Shown here piece after piece: positions 8,713-10,878 of a stretch of DNA of 10,878 nucleotides. The stretch spans positions 1-10,878 of the forward strand of contig JALLAP010001423.1 in assembly GCA_036939355.1 (NCBI GenBank), given 5' to 3'. Made by a program: the position numbers and the translations under genes. Below the pieces are notes generated by a model, which worked only from the letters and a program-made list of their open reading frames with translations, had not been told where the DNA came from and did no database searches. How positions within the stretch are numbered: the stretch's first letter is position 1; every line of letters starts with the position of its first letter. The stretch comes from Thalassiosira profunda (Eukaryota > Bacillariophyta > Thalassiosirophyceae > Thalassiosirales > Thalassiosiraceae).

Positions 8713-9119
8713 CTCGGGTGAGCATTCGGACCGGTCCAAAACGGAGGTCAATTTGGATGGTATCTGAAAAATCGTCATCATTGTTTCCCGCCATTTTTCA
8801 TCGAGGCAATAAAAATCAGCTCTCGGACTTAGAGATTTTCAGAGAAAGGCGTTTACAGATGATGCGTACGTGCGCAAATACAAATATGCGCATATGCGAA
8901 CTAATATATCTCCTTTTTATACACTATTTTCACCCTATTCGGGCTAAATTGGGACGAATATTTTGTCGCATATCCAAATATGCGCATCTATAAAGGTAAC
9001 ATTTGCTTATCCCTGGTACGCATTTGCGCACCTATGGAGGCTAAGTTCTGGCGAAATGAAAAATGTCCGGATCGCATGTCCGCATGTCCGTTTTGGACCG
9101 GTCCCAATGCTCACCCGAG
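8713..9119. mobile_element. 407-bp MITE-like element with 33-bp terminal inverted repeats
   Basis: The ends at 8713-8745 and 9087-9119 are inverted copies matching at 32 of 33 positions, each containing the 10-bp palindrome GGACCGGTCC. The interior is much more AT-rich than the flanking genes and codes for nothing. It contains a second, nested inverted pair (GTGCGCAAAT at 8870-8879 and its complement at 9022-9031), a 13-bp direct repeat (CAAATATGCGCAT at 8881-8893 and 8975-8987), and three ATGTCCG units near the right end (9063, 9076 and 9084). Length, terminal repeats and lack of coding fit a miniature inverted-repeat or foldback element. No clear target-site duplication was found. It sits between divergent genes and ends 43 bp before the transporter ATG. 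Confidence 0.6.
8989..8995 (+). promoter_or_regulatory. TATA-like box for the transporter gene
   Basis: TATAAAG lies 174 bp upstream of the transporter ATG at 9163, inside the AT-rich interior of the inverted-repeat element and just after the second CAAATATGCGCAT copy. Another AT-rich box (TTTTTATAC) lies near 8915. Assignment as a core promoter is by motif and position only. Confidence 0.35.
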
Positions 9120-9162
9120 CCATCACCTCCTCGCATCTGACCGATCTAGACCCGCAGCATCC

Positions 9163-10548
9163 ATGAAGTTGATCGCCGTCGCCCTCCTCCTCGCCCCGTC
9201 GGCGCTCCCGGCCAAAGCCGACGCCTTCTCGCTCGCTCATCGTCGTGCGCGTCGTCGGCACGTCGCCCATCACATCGCGGGCGTCGAGGGGAGGGCGCCC
9301 GTCCTTCCTCGCCTTCACTCCACACTTCCCTCGTGGGAACCATCGAGGGACGCTGCGTCTAATGATGGCGTCAACCGCTCGAGCGCCGTCGAGCGCGCGC
9401 TGTCCGTCCGCGGCGGCGACGCGTCGGCATCTGCAACATCAGCCATCGAACGGTGGAAAACGCGTGCGTCCAAGAACTTCTTCCTGCTGGGGATGGTGGC
9501 GGCCGTTTCGTTTGCCAGGCTCTTTCCGGAGGTAGGTCGTCGTCTTCGATGTTTGTCTTTCTCCTCACCGTTGCAATTCAGTGACCTTACACTCATGTGT
9601 GTGTGTTTCGTGCAACAACCCCAGCTGGGCAAAAACGGGAGCATCCTGCGGCCGGAGCTGTTCGTCGGAAAGTACGGCGTCACCGTCATCTTCCTCCTCT
9701 CCGGCCTCAGCCTCAAACTGGCCGAACTGACCAACGCCGCGGCCAACCTGAAATTGAACGCGCTGATACAGACTGTAACATTTGGCGCCTGGCCGTTCCT
9801 GGTGGGCGTGCCATTGACGAAGGGCATAGAAACGTTTCTACCGAATCTCCTGCCCAGGCCGCTGCTCGAGGGGTTGCTGATACTGACGTGCCTGCCCACG
9901 ACGATCAACATGTGCATCATTTTGACGACCGCGTCGGGGGGCAACGTGGCGACGGCACTCTGCAATACCGTTATTAGCAACATGGCCGGGATCTTCGTCA
10001 CGCCGGCGCTGCTGCTGCGGTTCTTCGGGAAAGGGATCGAGCTGCCGTTCTTCGAGTTGGTGTCCAAATTATGCAACAAGGTGCTGCTGCCCGTGGCCGT
10101 GGGGCAGGCACTGCGGGCGACGCCGGTGAAGGATTTCTACGAGAAGCGAACGAAATTTTTCAAGCGGCTGCAAGAGGTGGTACTCCTTGGCATCGTGTGG
10201 AATGCATTCTGCAACGCCTTCACGAAAGGGCTGGGGTTGGACCTGAGCCACGCCGTGGCGCTCTTGGTCATACTGCCGCTGTTGCACATCGGCTCGCTGG
10301 TCTCGCTCTTTGCGCTCTTCCGAAGCAAGATGCTGAACAACACTCCGGGAGAAGCGGTGGCGGCAACGTTCTGTGCATCGCACAAAACCCTGGCCTTTGG
10401 ACTGCCGCTGATCAACACGATATTCGAGGGCAGTCCCAATCTGGCGTCGTACTGTGCACCGGTCATGTTCATTCATCCATTGCAGCTCGTGATCGGAAGT
10501 TTCATGGTACCCTACTTCACAAAGTTTACCGAGGAAAAGGAGGAATAG
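9163..10548 (+). CDS. SLC10A7-like (SBF_like) transporter, likely plastid-targeted
   Basis: Two exons, 9163-9531 and 9625-10548, are separated by a 93-bp phase-0 intron (GTAGGT to CCCCAG). The intron length is a multiple of three with no in-frame stop, so the gene also reads through unspliced. The product is 430 residues. Residues 1-21 are a signal peptide ([16 protein letters not shown] core) ending ADA before Phe22, followed by an Arg/His-rich, Ser-rich segment; this matches the bipartite presequence of diatom plastid proteins, where Phe at +1 is the key residue. From about residue 105 the sequence follows SLC10A7, fungal Rch1 and bacterial Yfe[57 protein letters not shown] and an ending with [14 protein letters not shown]. 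About nine or ten membrane helices are expected. Characterised SLC10A7/Rch1 members affect calcium homeostasis in the secretory pathway or plasma membrane; the substrate here is unknown. The frame is open back to an ATG at 8980, but that lies in the element and would bury the signal peptide, so 9163 is chosen. Confidence 0.93.
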   Translation: MKLIAVALLLAPSALPAKADAFSLAHRRARRRHVAHHIAGVEGRAPVLPRLHSTLPSWEPSRDAASNDGVNRSSAVERALSVRGGDASASATSAIERWKTRASKNFFLLGMVAAVSFARLFPEVGRRLRCLSFSSPLQFSDLTLMCVCFVQQPQLGKNGSILRPELFVGKYGVTVIFLLSGLSLKLAELTNAAANLKLNALIQTVTFGAWPFLVGVPLTKGIETFLPNLLPRPLLEGLLILTCLPTTINMCIILTTASGGNVATALCNTVISNMAGIFVTPALLLRFFGKGIELPFFELVSKLCNKVLLPVAVGQALRATPVKDFYEKRTKFFKRLQEVVLLGIVWNAFCNAFTKGLGLDLSHAVALLVILPLLHIGSLVSLFALFRSKMLNNTPGEAVAATFCASHKTLAFGLPLINTIFEGSPNLASYCAPVMFIHPLQLVIGSFMVPYFTKFTEEKEE

Positions 10549-10835
10549 AGAGAGCATACTATCACTCAGAGTGTATCGTAGCACATCAGATCGTTTCTGC
10601 GACATCTCATCTGAGTGGTGACAGTTTGTGGCACGTCGTCTGGCTCGGCATGTTGCTGTGTGGGGAGGAGGTTGGGCGGGGAGGCAGATAGATCTTTTAT
10701 TGCCAAACAGTTGGCCTGTAACCTTCGCGTTGCGAATGGCTTCGATCGAGGAAATCCAAATCTCGGCGGATTTGTTCTTGTGACGATGACGTTGAGTTCC
10801 CAGCGCGGCGGCTCTCATAATTCGGATATCTACAT
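10549..10835. other. 3' flank of the transporter gene, no gene seen
   Basis: This presumably holds the 3' UTR. I see no AATAAA on the plus strand. The antisense reading frame through it has no recognisable features and runs on into the transporter coding region. Small hairpins occur (AAATCC and GGATTT arms around 10750-10775), none of them terminator-like. Confidence 0.4.
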
Positions 10836-10876
10836 TTGTAGGTACCCCCTTGTAGGTACCAAATCTTGTAGGTACC
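10836..10876. repeat. Short tandem repeat containing GGTACC
   Basis: TTGTAGGTACC occurs three times, at 10836-10846, 10850-10860 and 10866-10876, with spacings of 14 and 16 bp. Each contains the palindrome GGTACC. The array reaches the window edge and probably continues. Confidence 0.8.
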
Positions 10877-10878
10877 CT

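Noticed and set aside
8980..9162. Upstream ATG at 8980 as the transporter start
   Set aside because: It would place 61 residues encoded by the inverted-repeat element before the signal peptide, which must be N-terminal to work.
9315..10079. 254-codon minus-strand ORF inside the transporter
   Set aside because: It is antisense to clearly conserved membrane segments and its composition is that of a shadow frame.
10069..10818. 249-codon minus-strand ORF at the 3' end
   Set aside because: Most of it is antisense to the conserved transporter and it shows no family features; the part beyond 10548 alone is too weak to call.
1..10878. Search for tRNA, rRNA, CRISPR arrays and bacterial operon signals
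   Set aside because: No cloverleaf, rRNA-like or regularly spaced repeat pattern was seen, and the intron structure shows this is a eukaryotic nuclear sequence.

Overview
This window looks like nuclear DNA of a diatom, probably a centric species. The evidence is compact spliceosomal gene structure (GT-AG introns of about 62 to 93 bp), GC-rich dense genes on both strands, a STAND-type AAA ATPase of a kind I recall as common in diatoms and other protists, and a transporter that starts with a signal peptide followed by a Phe at the predicted cleavage point, as in diatom complex-plastid presequences. The species is inferred; nothing here identifies it.

Layout. (1) 2-1647 (+): the last two visible exons of a membrane protein with a C-terminal ubiquitin-like domain; its 5' end lies outside the window. 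(2) 1614-1899: a gene-poor stretch bounded by 20-bp inverted repeats rich in GACATGTC-type palindromes, a possible small non-autonomous element. (3) 1898-5025 (+): a multi-exon gene of unknown function with two SUMO-interacting-motif-like repeats near the N-terminus and an unexplained frame switch near 4440. (4) 5055-7424 (-): a three-exon AAA_16/STAND ATPase with a TPR-like region that ends before any output domain. It converges on gene 3 with only 29 bp between stop codons. (5) 7664-8586 (-): an RGG/KH RNA-binding protein whose RGG and KH parts lie in different frames. (6) 8713-9119: a 407-bp element with near-perfect 33-bp terminal inverted repeats, lying in the promoter between two divergent genes. 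(7) 9163-10548 (+): a two-exon SLC10A7-like (SBF_like) transporter with a likely plastid presequence. (8) 10836-10878: the start of a short tandem repeat containing GGTACC that runs off the window.

The genes do not form an obvious pathway. The most interesting signals are the ubiquitin fusion with an internally deleted repeat, the inverted-repeat element that seems to supply the transporter's promoter, the truncated STAND ATPase, and the KH/ATPase junction where the KH stop codon overlaps an ATG that is in frame with the ATPase.
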